A stretch of 64,000 nucleotides of DNA from Kluyvera sp036759925 (GCF_036759925.1 NZ_JAPKIB010000019.1:1-64000); one strand, 5' to 3'. Positions 27,989-37,428 are shown, counted from the first letter of the stretch. Numbers and translations are program-made. Notes: generated from the sequence alone by a model not told the origin.

Positions 27989-28999
27989 ATGGCAACAATG
28001 CTGGATGTCTCAATACATGCTGGGGTCTCAAAAGCGACGGTTTCCCGCGTGCTGAATGGTACGGGCCAGGTGAAAGAGAGCACCCGCCAGCAGGTGTTCA
28101 AAGCAATGGAAGAGTTAGGCTATCGCCCCAACTTTCTGGCGCGTTCGCTGGCTAACCGTACCAGCAACAGCATTGGCCTTGTGGTTTCCACCTTCGACGG
28201 CTTCTACTTTGGTCGACTGCTTCAGCAGGCTTCCCGCCAGACGGAAGCCTGGGGCAAGCAACTGATCGTCACCGACGGTCACGATACCCCAGAGCGGGAA
28301 GAACAGGCGGTGCAGATGCTAGCCGACCGTCAGTGCGATGCCATCGTGCTGTACACCCGTCATATGAGCGAAAAGGCGATCATGTCGCTGGTCAACAGCA
28401 CGCCGATGCCGCTGGTCGTCATCAACCGTGACGTCAGCCAGGCGCGCGAACGCTGTGTCTTCTTCGAACAGCAGGATGCTGCATTTCAGGCCGTTGAATA
28501 CCTGATTAATCAGGGTCACCGCGATATCGCCTGTATTACCGTTCCTATCCACACACCAACCGGTAAAGCGCGTTTACAGGGCTATCGCCGGGCGCTGGAG
28601 CAAAACGGTATCAAGTGGGACCCGGCAAAGGTGAAGCACGGCGATTCCACCATGAACTGCGGCTACGACATGTGCAATGCGCTGCTGGAGGAGAAGGTGA
28701 AGTTCAGCGCGCTGTTCGCCTGTAACGACGATATGGCGCTCGGTGCGTCAAAAGCGCTACATCAGGCGGGGCTTAAGATCCCGCAGGATATTTCACTGTT
28801 CGGTTTCGATGATGCGCCTAGTGCCAAATGGCTGGAGCCGGGGCTCTCTACCGTCTATCTGCCGATCGATAATATGATCGTTACCGCTATCGATCAGGCG
28901 ATTAAGCTGGCAAGCGGGGAAGAGATCGAGACGATCCCGCCGTTTACTGGTACGCTGGTATTGCGTGATTCGGTGACGACGGGGCCGTATTACAAATAG
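27989..28999 (+). CDS. LacI-family transcriptional regulator (AscG/GalR-like)
   Basis: 336 aa. The N-terminal HTH MATMLDVSIHAGVSKATVSR is followed by the hinge LARSLANRTS and a type-I periplasmic-binding effector domain ending FGFDDAPSAKWLEPGLSTV. It most resembles AscG-type sugar regulators, but no target transporter or catabolic gene is adjacent: the neighbours are a GNAT gene, a REP and lysA. It may act in trans on a sugar operon elsewhere. The inducer cannot be inferred. Confidence 0.9.
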   Translation: MATMLDVSIHAGVSKATVSRVLNGTGQVKESTRQQVFKAMEELGYRPNFLARSLANRTSNSIGLVVSTFDGFYFGRLLQQASRQTEAWGKQLIVTDGHDTPEREEQAVQMLADRQCDAIVLYTRHMSEKAIMSLVNSTPMPLVVINRDVSQARERCVFFEQQDAAFQAVEYLINQGHRDIACITVPIHTPTGKARLQGYRRALEQNGIKWDPAKVKHGDSTMNCGYDMCNALLEEKVKFSALFACNDDMALGASKALHQAGLKIPQDISLFGFDDAPSAKWLEPGLSTVYLPIDNMIVTAIDQAIKLASGEEIETIPPFTGTLVLRDSVTTGPYYK

Positions 29000-29004
29000 T
29001 GCGA

Positions 29005-29067
29005 GTTCCGGGGTCGTTTCACTCGCCCGGGCTACATTTCCGGGCGAGCGCAGCGACCCCGGGAATT
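29005..29067. repeat. REP pair between the LacI-type gene and lysA
   Basis: CCGGGGTCGTTTCACTCGCC continues into CGGGCTACA at 29008-29036. An inverted arm, CGGGCGAGCGCAGCGACCCC, lies at 29041-29060. Together they form one long imperfect hairpin between convergent genes. Confidence 0.8.
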
Positions 29068-29074
29068 CTTGCTA

Positions 29075-30331
29075 TCAGATAAGCTCCAGCGCCAGCAGCT
29101 CTTCAATCGTCTGACGACGACGAATCAACCGCGCCACGCCGTTATCAAACAGCACCTCCGGCAGCAGCGGGCGGCTATTATAGTTCGATGACATCGACGC
29201 GCCGTACGCGCCGGTATCGTGCAGCACCAGGTAATCGCCCGGTACCACCGCTGGCAGCAGGCGCGTTTCGACTTTACCGCCCTCCTGCTGGGTAAAGACA
29301 TCGCCCGATTCACACAGCGGCCCGGCCACGACGGTCTCAATTTGCGGCACTGCGTCCAGCGCGCGACCATCGCCCGCCAGCGCGGAAATATGGTGATAGC
29401 TGCCGTACATCGCTGGGCGCATCAGATCGTTAAAGCCCGCGTCGATCAGCACAAAGTGACGGCAGCCCATCTCTTTCACGCTACGCACCTGCGCCACCAG
29501 CACGCCGGATTCCGCCACCAGGAAACGCCCCGGTTCCAGCTCCAGCTTCACCGGATGGCCCAGGTGTTTAGCAATCTGCTCACGCGCGGCGTTCCATAAA
29601 CCGAAGTAGTGATCGGTGTCGATCGCCTCTTCCCCTTCGCGATACGGGATAGATAAACCACCGCCCGCGGAGATCGCCTCCAGATCCTGACCAAACTCAA
29701 TCACCTGGCGCACCATCGCACCGCACACCTGCTCCAGATGACCGTAGTCCACGCCGGAACCAATGTGCATGTGAATACCCACCAGCTTCAGCTGATGACG
29801 CTGGATCACCTCAAGCGCCGCCGGAAGGTCGCTATACCAGATCCCGTGCTTGCTGTTTTCACCGCCGGTATTCGTTTTCTGACTATGGCCGTGACCAAAG
29901 CCTGGGTTGACGCGCAGCCACACGCGGTGCCCTGGGGAAACCTGGCCAAGCTGCTCCAGCATATCGATAGAGCCCGCGTTGACCGGAATGTGCAGCTCGC
30001 GCACGCGGGCCAGCGTGGCCTCATCAAGGGTATCGGCGGTAAAGACGATATCGTCCTTACCCGCTTCGTAACCGGCAACCAGCGCACGTTCGATTTCACC
30101 TAAAGAAACAGAATCTACCTTTACGCCCTGCTCGCGCATCAGGCGCAGAATATGGATATTCGAGCACGCCTTCTGGGCAAAACGTACCACGTCAAACTGA
30201 TGCAGTTTGGCAATCTGCGCGCGAATAATCTGCGCATCATACACCCACACCGGGCAGCCAAATTCGGCAGGCAGGCGCAGCAGGTTGTCGGCGGTGAGGT
30301 CGGTTTCAGTATTGTTGAGCGGGCGTGGCAT
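29075..30331 (-). CDS. lysA: Diaminopimelate decarboxylase
   Basis: 418 aa (E. coli 420). PLP enzyme of fold type III that decarboxylates meso-DAP to L-lysine, the last step of lysine synthesis. The PLP Lys lies in VVRFAQKACSN near residue 54, the phosphate-binding Gly-rich loop in SAGGGLSIPYREGE, and the substrate Cys in AGPLCESGDV. The C-terminal Tyr lies in DTGAYGASMSSNYN. It is divergent from lysR, which activates it in E. coli. Confidence 0.97.
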   Translation of the reverse strand: MPRPLNNTETDLTADNLLRLPAEFGCPVWVYDAQIIRAQIAKLHQFDVVRFAQKACSNIHILRLMREQGVKVDSVSLGEIERALVAGYEAGKDDIVFTADTLDEATLARVRELHIPVNAGSIDMLEQLGQVSPGHRVWLRVNPGFGHGHSQKTNTGGENSKHGIWYSDLPAALEVIQRHQLKLVGIHMHIGSGVDYGHLEQVCGAMVRQVIEFGQDLEAISAGGGLSIPYREGEEAIDTDHYFGLWNAAREQIAKHLGHPVKLELEPGRFLVAESGVLVAQVRSVKEMGCRHFVLIDAGFNDLMRPAMYGSYHHISALAGDGRALDAVPQIETVVAGPLCESGDVFTQQEGGKVETRLLPAVVPGDYLVLHDTGAYGASMSSNYNSRPLLPEVLFDNGVARLIRRRQTIEELLALELI

Positions 30332-30451
30332 GGGCGAACTCCGGTAATCATCTTTTTAATGATTACGCCACAGCGTGAACCGAATAAAAAATATCGTTTT
30401 ATCGCGAGTCTATGCAAAAATGATATAGAATGCTTAGCCCGAGGGTCGCCC
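30332..30451. promoter_or_regulatory. Divergent lysA-lysR promoter region
   Basis: 120 bp separate the two start codons and must hold both promoters and the LysR operator. It is AT-rich (for example TTTTAATGATTACG and AAAAATGATATAGAATGC on the lysR side). I could not settle a single operator. Confidence 0.6.
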
Positions 30452-31378
30452 ATGCCAGCCGTTAACCTACGCCATATCGAAATTTTTCACGCCATCATGA
30501 CGGCGGGTAACCTGACGGAAGCCGCCCGCCTGCTGCACACCTCGCAGCCCACGGTCAGCCGCGAGCTGGCGCGCTTCGAGCAGGTGCTAGGGCTTAAGCT
30601 ATTTGAGCGCAGCCGTGGTCGCCTGCATCCCACCGTTCAGGGGCTGCGACTGTTTGAAGAGGTACAGCGCTCCTGGTACGGGCTGGATAGGATCGTCAGC
30701 GCTGCGGAAAGCCTGCGTGAGTTCCGCCAGGGCGAGCTGTCGATTGTCTGCCTGCCGGTCTTTTCCCAATCCTTTTTGCCACCGCTGCTACAGCCGTTTC
30801 TGACCCGCTACCCGCAGGTGAATATTCAGATCGTGCCGCAGGAGTCGCCGCTGCTGGAAGAGTGGCTGTCGGCGCAGCGCCATGATTTGGGCATTACCGA
30901 GACGCTGCATACGCCAGCAGGCACCGAGCGTATGCCGCTGCTGACGCTAAACGAAGTCTGCGTATTGCCGCAGGATCACCCGCTGGCGGAAAAAGCGGTG
31001 CTGACGCCCGCTGATTTTCAGGGTGAGAACTACATCAGCCTGTCGCGCACCGACAGCTATCGCCAGCTGCTGGACACGCTGTTTAATGAACAGCAGGTGA
31101 AGAGAAGGATGGTGGTGGAGACGCACAGCGCCGCTTCCATTTGCGCGATGGTCAGAGCCGGCGTCGGCATTTCGGTGGTCAACCCGCTGACCGCGCTCGA
31201 CTACGCCAACAGCGGCGTGGCCATTCGACGCTTTAGCATCGATGTGCCGTTTACCGTCAGCCTGGTTCGCCCGATACACCGCCCCCGCTCCGCGCTGGTC
31301 GAGGCCTTTACGGCCCACCTGCAGCAGAGTCTGTCACAGATAACGACGCCGCTGGAGGCGGTGCTGAGCGAGCGTTAA
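30452..31378 (+). CDS. lysR: LysR, activator of lysA
   Basis: 308 aa from the ATG at 30452 (E. coli 311); the long ORF from 30152 reads back through the lysA 5' end and is rejected. The N-terminal winged HTH has MPAVNLRHIEIFHAIMTAGN and the recognition helix QPTVSRELARFEQVLG. The C-terminal PBP-like domain binds DAP/lysine. The founder of the LTTR family, it activates lysA when lysine is low. Its TAA stop overlaps the ygeA stop (TTAA), tail to tail. Confidence 0.95.
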   Translation: MPAVNLRHIEIFHAIMTAGNLTEAARLLHTSQPTVSRELARFEQVLGLKLFERSRGRLHPTVQGLRLFEEVQRSWYGLDRIVSAAESLREFRQGELSIVCLPVFSQSFLPPLLQPFLTRYPQVNIQIVPQESPLLEEWLSAQRHDLGITETLHTPAGTERMPLLTLNEVCVLPQDHPLAEKAVLTPADFQGENYISLSRTDSYRQLLDTLFNEQQVKRRMVVETHSAASICAMVRAGVGISVVNPLTALDYANSGVAIRRFSIDVPFTVSLVRPIHRPRSALVEAFTAHLQQSLSQITTPLEAVLSER

Positions 31379-32067
31379 GAGAGCATAAATTCAACTGCGT
31401 CCGCCGCATGAATCGCCGCGGTATCAAACACCGGCAGCGGGCTCAGCGCTGTCGGCACCAGCAGGCCAATCTCCGTGCAGCCGAAAATCACCCCTTCCGC
31501 CCCCTGACGCGCCAGCGTTTCAATCACGCTTAGGTAATAGTCGCGCGAGGCGTCGCTGAACTCGCCCAGGCACAGCTCATCGAAAATAATCTGGTTAATC
31601 TTCTGACGTTCATCCTGCCCAGGAATCAGCGTGTTAATGCCAAATTCCTGCTGTAAGCGCCCGCGATAGAAATCCTGTTCCATGGTATAGCGCGTGCCGA
31701 GCAGCGCCACGTTGGTCATCTTCCGCTGGCTGATAGCGCGGCCAGTCGCATCGGCGATGTGCAGGAACGGCACGTCACAGGCGGTTTCGATAGCTTCGGC
31801 AACTTTATGCATGGTGTTGGTACACAGCACGATACCTTCGGCTCCCGCCTGCTGGAGACCTACCGCCGCCTGGGCCAGAATGTCCCCCGCTTTCAGCCAG
31901 TCCCCCTGAGACTGACAAAGCTCAATCTCGTGGAAATCCACGCTGTGCAGCAGGATCTGCGCCGAATGCAGGCCGCCGAGTCGTTGCTTCACCCCTTCAT
32001 TAATCAGGCGATAGTAAGGAATAGTGGATTCCCAGCTCATGCCGCCCAGAAGACCGATCGTTTTCAT
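31375..32067 (-). CDS. ygeA: Amino-acid racemase YgeA/RacD (Asp/Glu racemase family)
   Basis: 230 aa, the E. coli YgeA length. PLP-independent broad-specificity racemase of the aspartate/glutamate racemase family. The two catalytic Cys are in GIVLCTNTMHK and VIFGCTEIGLL, and the N-terminal GLLGGMSWESTIPYYR binds substrate. The E. coli enzyme favours L/D-homoserine and may make D-amino acids for peptidoglycan. It is divergent from kdgF; 143 bp separate the starts. Confidence 0.93.
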   Translation of the reverse strand: MKTIGLLGGMSWESTIPYYRLINEGVKQRLGGLHSAQILLHSVDFHEIELCQSQGDWLKAGDILAQAAVGLQQAGAEGIVLCTNTMHKVAEAIETACDVPFLHIADATGRAISQRKMTNVALLGTRYTMEQDFYRGRLQQEFGINTLIPGQDERQKINQIIFDELCLGEFSDASRDYYLSVIETLARQGAEGVIFGCTEIGLLVPTALSPLPVFDTAAIHAADAVEFMLS

Positions 32068-32172
32068 GCCGTTTACCTTGTTTGGTGTCGTACCGCTAGT
32101 GAACCAAAGTTGTGATCAACTTTCCACATCTGCGGCGATAGATTTCTTTTTGATCGTTTCTGAGATAAATTT

Positions 32173-32191
32173 AATGAAACAACGTTTCAAC
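32173..32191. promoter_or_regulatory. KdgR operator upstream of kdgF
   Basis: AATGAAACAACGTTTCAAC is a clear RAAAY-N-RTTTY palindrome of the KdgR type. It ends 19 bp before the kdgF ATG, so bound KdgR would cover or abut the transcription start. Confidence 0.8.
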
Positions 32192-32210
32192 ATACTAACA
32201 GGACCGCCTG

Positions 32211-32537
32211 ATGTTTATTTTTCATAAAGAAACCACCCTTGAAGATCTGGGCAATGGCGTAACCCGCCGCATTCTCGCGCACGATGGCAAAATGATGGCC
32301 GTTGAGGTGAACTTCGAACAGGGCGCCATTGGCCCGATGCACAACCACCCGCACGAGCAGCTGACCTACGTACTGTCCGGTGAATTCGAATTCACCATCG
32401 GTGACGAAAAGCACTTGGTTGGCGCGGGCGATACGCTGTATAAGCAGCCGAACATCATGCACGGCTGCGTGTGTCTGAAAGCCGGTACGCTGCTGGATAC
32501 CTTTACGCCGGTGCGTCAGGATTTTCTTAAAGCCTGA
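32211..32537 (+). CDS. kdgF: KdgF, unsaturated-uronate linearising cupin
   Basis: 108 aa single-domain cupin. KdgF speeds conversion of 4,5-unsaturated galacturonate, released by oligogalacturonate lyase, to the linear keto form used by KduI. Metal ligands are visible in GPMHNHPHEQ (His44, 46, 48 region) and the second cupin motif has His84 in NIMHGCVC. A KdgR box precedes it, and a terminator makes it monocistronic. Identification is by length, motif and context; other cupins are possible but less likely. Confidence 0.88.
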   Translation: MFIFHKETTLEDLGNGVTRRILAHDGKMMAVEVNFEQGAIGPMHNHPHEQLTYVLSGEFEFTIGDEKHLVGAGDTLYKQPNIMHGCVCLKAGTLLDTFTPVRQDFLKA

Positions 32538-32549
32538 TACCGCATAAAA

Positions 32550-32588
32550 GCAGCCGGGTGTCGTTTCACGATCCCCGGCTGCTTTTTT
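32550..32588 (+). terminator. kdgF terminator
   Basis: Stem GCAGCCGGG/CCCGGCTGC with an 18-nt loop, then a T-run, 13 bp past the kdgF stop. Confidence 0.8.
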
Positions 32589-33185
32589 ATTTATATATTT
32601 GTCGTAGCCCTGCTTTTCCGCACGTTAAATATTCGTTATTTCCTACAAAAACGATCATACCTACTCATTATCCGCGTACCAATGAACGGCAAATTAATGT
32701 ATTCATTGCGTTGTCCGGCCCTATCTTTATTGCTACAGATACCTATTTCCTGCACCGCTAAAAATTAGTGGGTTAATCATTTTAACGATCAACTATATCG
32801 CTTTTTTTTGGCCGTCAACTTCCATACCAGATCCCTCTGAAAGCGCCGTATTCTCGGCAAAAACGCCATCGCCATCACTTTAATGAAACATCGTTTCGAC
32901 TTCGATCACACTTTCACGATTAATCGAATGACGCAGAAACAAATCGCAATAAAATAAATTTAAAACGGCGTTTTATAAAAAAACCCTCACAAAGAGCAAG
33001 ATTTTAAAACACCAACGAACCAGACGATGGATAGCGAAAAAAGATTTTGAATTACATTTACTTACAGGGAAAGGCTGAATGACCGATAACAAGCTAACAC
33101 TTTAAACACCCAGGCGCCAGTAGGCGCGGGGGGATGTAACAGACACCCAATCCGTTTGACACACTTGTTCGCCAGGTAGGTATGT
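32589..33185. promoter_or_regulatory. AT-rich leader of the tog operon with a KdgR operator
   Basis: About 600 bp with no convincing gene; a 67-codon ORF at 32558-32761 overlaps the terminator and is not believed. The KdgR palindrome AATGAAACATCGTTTCGAC is at 32882-32900. A CRP-like half site TCACA with TTCGA spaced by 6 bp (32895-32910) abuts it. The operator is about 285 bp before togM, leaving a long untranslated leader. Confidence 0.6.
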
Positions 33186-34076
33186 ATGAATGAAAACAGA
33201 ATGTTGGGATTGGCCTGGATTTCACCCTATATCATTGGGTTGATAATCTTCACGGCCTTCCCGTTCGTTTCATCTTTCTTCCTCAGTTTTACTGAGTATG
33301 ACTTGATGAGTCCGCCGGTATTTAACGGCATTGAGAACTATCGCTACATGTTTACAGAAGATGCCCTCTTCTGGAAATCCATGGGCGTCACGTTCGCCTA
33401 CGTATTTTTAACTATCCCATTAAAGCTCGCTTTTGCTTTAGGGATTGCGTTTGTTCTGAACTTTAAATTACGCGGTATCGGCTTCTTCCGTACGGCTTAC
33501 TATATTCCGTCTATCCTCGGTAGCTCCGTGGCTATCGCCGTATTGTGGCGCGCACTCTTCGCCATCGACGGCCTGCTGAATAGCTTTATCGGCGTGCTGG
33601 GCTTCGATCCGGTTAACTGGCTGGGCGAACCTTCACTGGCGCTGATGTCCGTTACCCTGCTGCGCGTATGGCAGTTCGGTTCCGCGATGGTTATCTTCCT
33701 GGCCGCACTGCAAAACGTACCGCAGTCCCAGTATGAAGCCGCGATGATCGATGGCGCATCCAAATGGCAGATGTTCATGAAAGTGACCGTGCCGCTGATT
33801 ACGCCGGTTATCTTCTTCAACTTTATCATGCAGACCACCCAGGCATTCCAGGAGTTTACCGGCCCGTACGTGATTACCGGCGGCGGCCCAACCTACTCGA
33901 CGTATCTGTTCTCGCTGTACATCTACGACACAGCATTCAAGTACTTCGATATGGGCTATGGCGCAGCGCTGGCATGGGTTCTGTTCCTGGTGGTTGCTGT
34001 CTTCGCAGGCATCGCCTTTAAGTCTTCAAAATACTGGGTGTTCTACTCCGCCGATAAGGGAGGCAAAAATGGCTGA
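33186..34076 (+). CDS. togM: Oligogalacturonide ABC transporter permease TogM
   Basis: 296 aa. Inner-membrane permease of a CUT1-type sugar importer with six predicted TM helices. The EAA loop is EAAMIDGASKWQMFMKVTVP near residues 190-210, as in UgpA/MalF-class proteins. First gene of togMNAB, under the upstream KdgR box. It overlaps togN by 8 bp. Assigned to oligogalacturonides by operon content (TogB, Ogl, kdg context); a different sugar could not be ruled out from the protein alone. Confidence 0.9.
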   Translation: MNENRMLGLAWISPYIIGLIIFTAFPFVSSFFLSFTEYDLMSPPVFNGIENYRYMFTEDALFWKSMGVTFAYVFLTIPLKLAFALGIAFVLNFKLRGIGFFRTAYYIPSILGSSVAIAVLWRALFAIDGLLNSFIGVLGFDPVNWLGEPSLALMSVTLLRVWQFGSAMVIFLAALQNVPQSQYEAAMIDGASKWQMFMKVTVPLITPVIFFNFIMQTTQAFQEFTGPYVITGGGPTYSTYLFSLYIYDTAFKYFDMGYGAALAWVLFLVVAVFAGIAFKSSKYWVFYSADKGGKNG

Positions 34077-34971
34077 TATCCAACAAATCTCCGACGCAAG
34101 AACCATCGCAGAGCGTGAGGTTGCCCGCACCCTTCGTCGCGAGAAGATCAACGCCTGGATCCGTTACGTCATCCTGTTGATCGTCGGTCTGTTAATGCTT
34201 TACCCGCTGGCCTGGATGTTCTCGGCGTCGTTCAAACCGAACCACGAGATCTTCACCACGCTGAGCCTGTGGCCAGCACACGCCACCTGGGATGGCTTTA
34301 TTAACGGCTGGAAAACCGGTACCGAGTACACCTTCGGTCATTACATGCTGAACACGTTCAAGTATGTGATTCCTAAGGTCATTCTGACCATTATCTCTTC
34401 CACCATCGTGGCGTACGGCTTTGCTCGCTTCGAGATTCCATGGAAGAAATTCTGGTTTGCTACGCTCATCACCACCATGCTGCTGCCGAGCACCGTACTG
34501 CTGATTCCTCAGTACCTGATGTTCCGCGAAATGGGCATGCTGAACAGCTACATGCCGCTGTACCTGCCGCTGGCCTTCGCCACGCAAGGGTTCTTCGTCT
34601 TCATGCTGATTCAGTTCCTGCGCGGCGTACCGCGTGACATGGAAGAAGCGGCGCAGATTGACGGCTGTAACTCCATCCAGGTGTTGTGGTACGTGGTAGT
34701 ACCGATTCTGAAGCCAGCGATTATCTCCGTCGCACTGTTCCAGTTCATGTGGTCCATGAACGACTTTATCGGCCCGCTGATCTACGTCTATAGCGTTGAT
34801 AAGTATCCGATTGCACTGGCACTTAAAATGTCCATCGACGTGACCGAAGGCGCGCCGTGGAACGAAATTCTGGCAATGGCGAGCATCTCCATTCTGCCAT
34901 CTATCATTGTGTTCTTCCTGGCGCAGCGCTACTTCGTACAGGGCGTTACCAGCAGCGGAATTAAAGGTTAA
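34069..34971 (+). CDS. togN: Oligogalacturonide ABC transporter permease TogN
   Basis: 300 aa from the ATG at 34069 inside the last codons of togM (SD GGGAGG). The longer upstream ORF reading from 33958 is excluded because it lies within togM. Second CUT1 permease (MalG/UgpE class) with six TM helices and the EAA loop DMEEAAQIDGCNSIQVLWYV. Pairs with TogM to form the channel for TogA. Starts MADIQQISDARTIAE, with a cytoplasmic N-terminal extension. Confidence 0.9.
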   Translation: MADIQQISDARTIAEREVARTLRREKINAWIRYVILLIVGLLMLYPLAWMFSASFKPNHEIFTTLSLWPAHATWDGFINGWKTGTEYTFGHYMLNTFKYVIPKVILTIISSTIVAYGFARFEIPWKKFWFATLITTMLLPSTVLLIPQYLMFREMGMLNSYMPLYLPLAFATQGFFVFMLIQFLRGVPRDMEEAAQIDGCNSIQVLWYVVVPILKPAIISVALFQFMWSMNDFIGPLIYVYSVDKYPIALALKMSIDVTEGAPWNEILAMASISILPSIIVFFLAQRYFVQGVTSSGIKG

Positions 34972-34983
34972 GAGGGATATATC

Positions 34984-36111
34984 ATGGCTGAAGTTATTTT
35001 CAACAAACTGGAAAAAGTGTACTCCAACGGCTTCAAAGCGGTACATGGTATCGACCTGAAAATCGCTGAAGGTGAGTTCATGGTGATTGTCGGTCCATCC
35101 GGCTGCGCCAAGTCCACCACCCTGCGTATGCTGGCTGGCCTGGAAACCATCAGCGGTGGCGAAGTCCGCATCGGCGAGAAAATTGTTAACAACCTCGCGC
35201 CAAAAGAGCGTGGGATTGCGATGGTGTTCCAGAACTATGCGCTGTATCCGCACATGACCGTGCGTGAAAACCTGGCGTTCGGCCTGAAGCTGAGCAAGCT
35301 GCCGAAAGCGCAGATTGACGCACAGGTTAACGAAGCGGCGAAAATCCTCGAACTGGAAGAGCTGCTCGACCGTCTGCCGCGTCAGCTCTCCGGCGGTCAG
35401 GCACAGCGCGTGGCGGTAGGCCGTGCGATCGTGAAAAAACCCGACGTGTTCCTGTTCGATGAACCGCTGTCTAACCTGGATGCCAAGCTGCGTGCGTCAA
35501 TGCGTATCCGTATTTCCGACCTGCACAAGCAGCTGAAGAAATCCGGCAAGCCTGCGACCACCGTCTACGTGACTCACGATCAGACCGAAGCGATGACCAT
35601 GGGCGACCGCATCTGCGTGATGAAGCTGGGTCACATCATGCAAGTAGACACTCCGGACAACCTGTACCACAAGCCGAAAAACATGTTCGTCGCCGGCTTT
35701 ATCGGCGCACCGGAAATGAACATCCGCTCCTGCAAGCTGGTGAATAAAGAAGGCACCCTGAACCTGGCGATTGGCGATGAGTTCATGGCGCTCAGCGAAG
35801 GGCTGAACCAGAAACTGGCCGGTCACGACAATGAAGAAGTGTTCTACGGTATCCGTCCTGAATTCGTCTCGCTGTCCGACGAGCCGTTTGCTGAAGGTGG
35901 CTGCAGCGGTGAAATGGTTCGCGTGGAAAACATGGGCCATGAGTTCTTCGTTTACCTGAAAGTGGCGAACTACGAGCTGACGGCACGAATCCCTTCAGAT
36001 GAAGCTAAACCAATGATTGATAAGGGGCTTCATCGTAAGGTGTACTTCAAGTTTGATATGAATAAATGCCATATCTTTGATGCTAAAACTGAACAGAACC
36101 TCTCCCTATAA
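34984..36111 (+). CDS. togA: Oligogalacturonide ABC transporter ATPase TogA
   Basis: 375 aa of the UgpC/MalK class: an ATPase domain plus a C-terminal regulatory TOBE/OB domain. Walker A is GPSGCAKSTT, with Ala in place of the usual Gly before the Lys. The signature is LSGGQAQRVAVGRA, Walker B is VFLFDEPLSNLDAK, and the H-loop lies in VYVTHDQTEAMTMG. It powers TogMN and starts 12 bp after togN. The Walker A substitution is conservative, and the rest of the site is intact. Confidence 0.93.
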   Translation: MAEVIFNKLEKVYSNGFKAVHGIDLKIAEGEFMVIVGPSGCAKSTTLRMLAGLETISGGEVRIGEKIVNNLAPKERGIAMVFQNYALYPHMTVRENLAFGLKLSKLPKAQIDAQVNEAAKILELEELLDRLPRQLSGGQAQRVAVGRAIVKKPDVFLFDEPLSNLDAKLRASMRIRISDLHKQLKKSGKPATTVYVTHDQTEAMTMGDRICVMKLGHIMQVDTPDNLYHKPKNMFVAGFIGAPEMNIRSCKLVNKEGTLNLAIGDEFMALSEGLNQKLAGHDNEEVFYGIRPEFVSLSDEPFAEGGCSGEMVRVENMGHEFFVYLKVANYELTARIPSDEAKPMIDKGLHRKVYFKFDMNKCHIFDAKTEQNLSL

Positions 36112-36125
36112 TCTGGAGTATTAAA

Positions 36126-37412
36126 ATGAAAAAAGTGCTTTTAAGCGCAGCAATCTCCGCCACTCTGGGTCTTACCGCCCTTCCTTCGATGGCAAAGGAT
36201 GTTGACCTTCGTATGTCCTGGTGGGGCGGCAACGGCCGTCACCAGGTGACTCTGAAGGCGCTGGAAGAGTTCCACAAGCAGAACCCGGACATTAACGTGA
36301 AGGCCGAGTACACCGGTTGGGACGGTCACTTATCCCGTCTGACCACTCAGATTGCTGGCGGCACTGAACCGGACGTGATGCAGACTAACTGGAACTGGCT
36401 GCCGATCTTCTCGAAAAACGGCGACGGCTTCTACGATCTGAACAAAATGAAGGACGTGATCGACTTAAGCCAGTTCGATGCCAAAGAGCTGCAGTCCACC
36501 ACCGTGAACGGCAAGCTGAACGGGATCCCAATCTCCGTTACCGCTCGCGTGTTCTACTTCAACGATGAGACCTGGAAACAGGCAGGCGTAGCCTACCCGA
36601 AAACCTGGGACGATCTGCTGGCGGCGGGTAAAACCTTCGAAAGCAAGCTGGGAAAACAGTACTTCCCGGTGGTTCTGGAGCACCAGGATACCCTGGCGCT
36701 GCTGAACTCTTATATGACGCAGAAGTACAACATTCCGGCCATCAACACGGACACCAAGAAGTTTTCCTACTCCAAAGAGCAGTGGGTTGAGTTCTTCCAG
36801 ATGTACAAAAAGCTGGTCGACAGCCACGTGATGCCTGATACCAAGTACTACGCGTCCTTTGGTAAGAGCAACATGTATGAAATGAAGCCGTGGATCCAGG
36901 GCGAATGGGGCGGTACTTACATGTGGAACTCCACCATTAACAAGTACTCCGATAACCTGAAGCCACCAGCGAAGCTGGAGCTGGGTAGCTATCCAATGCT
37001 GCCGGGCGCTACCGACGCAGGTCTGTTCTTCAAACCAGCACAGATGCTCTCCATCGGCAAATCCACCAAGAACCCGGAAGCCGCGGCGAAAGTCATCAAC
37101 TTCCTGCTGAACAGCAAAGAAGGTGTCGATACCTTAGGTCTGGAACGTGGCGTGCCGCTGAGCAAAGTCGCGGTGAAATACCTGACCGAAGACGGCATCC
37201 TGAAAGAGAGCGATCCTTCCGTTGCGGGCCTGCGTCTGGCGCAGTCTCTGCCAGCGAAGCTGAGCGTCTCTCCTTACTTTGACGATCCGCAGATCGTTGC
37301 CCAGTTCGGCACCACGCTGCAGTACATCGACTACGGCCAGAAATCCGTAGAAGAAGCCGCAGCGGACTTCCAACGCCAGGGCGAGCGTATTCTGAAACGC
37401 GCTATGCGCTAA
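36126..37412 (+). CDS. togB: Oligogalacturonide-binding periplasmic protein TogB
   Basis: 428 aa. A Sec signal peptide covers about residues 1-23 (MKKVLLSAAISATLGLTALP, cleavage after SMA). The mature protein is a type-2 extracellular solute-binding protein (MalE/UgpB fold) with several Trp in WWGGNGRHQVTLKALEEF and NWNWLP, suited to stacking on sugars. It starts 14 bp after togA. A terminator hairpin after the stop may set the ratio between transporter and ogl1 transcripts. Confidence 0.9.
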   Translation: MKKVLLSAAISATLGLTALPSMAKDVDLRMSWWGGNGRHQVTLKALEEFHKQNPDINVKAEYTGWDGHLSRLTTQIAGGTEPDVMQTNWNWLPIFSKNGDGFYDLNKMKDVIDLSQFDAKELQSTTVNGKLNGIPISVTARVFYFNDETWKQAGVAYPKTWDDLLAAGKTFESKLGKQYFPVVLEHQDTLALLNSYMTQKYNIPAINTDTKKFSYSKEQWVEFFQMYKKLVDSHVMPDTKYYASFGKSNMYEMKPWIQGEWGGTYMWNSTINKYSDNLKPPAKLELGSYPMLPGATDAGLFFKPAQMLSIGKSTKNPEAAAKVINFLLNSKEGVDTLGLERGVPLSKVAVKYLTEDGILKESDPSVAGLRLAQSLPAKLSVSPYFDDPQIVAQFGTTLQYIDYGQKSVEEAAADFQRQGERILKRAMR

Positions 37413-37428
37413 TCGCGATTTAGCTATC

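Noticed and set aside
32558..32761. 67-codon ORF after kdgF
   Set aside because: Overlaps the kdgF terminator; no SD and no family resemblance.
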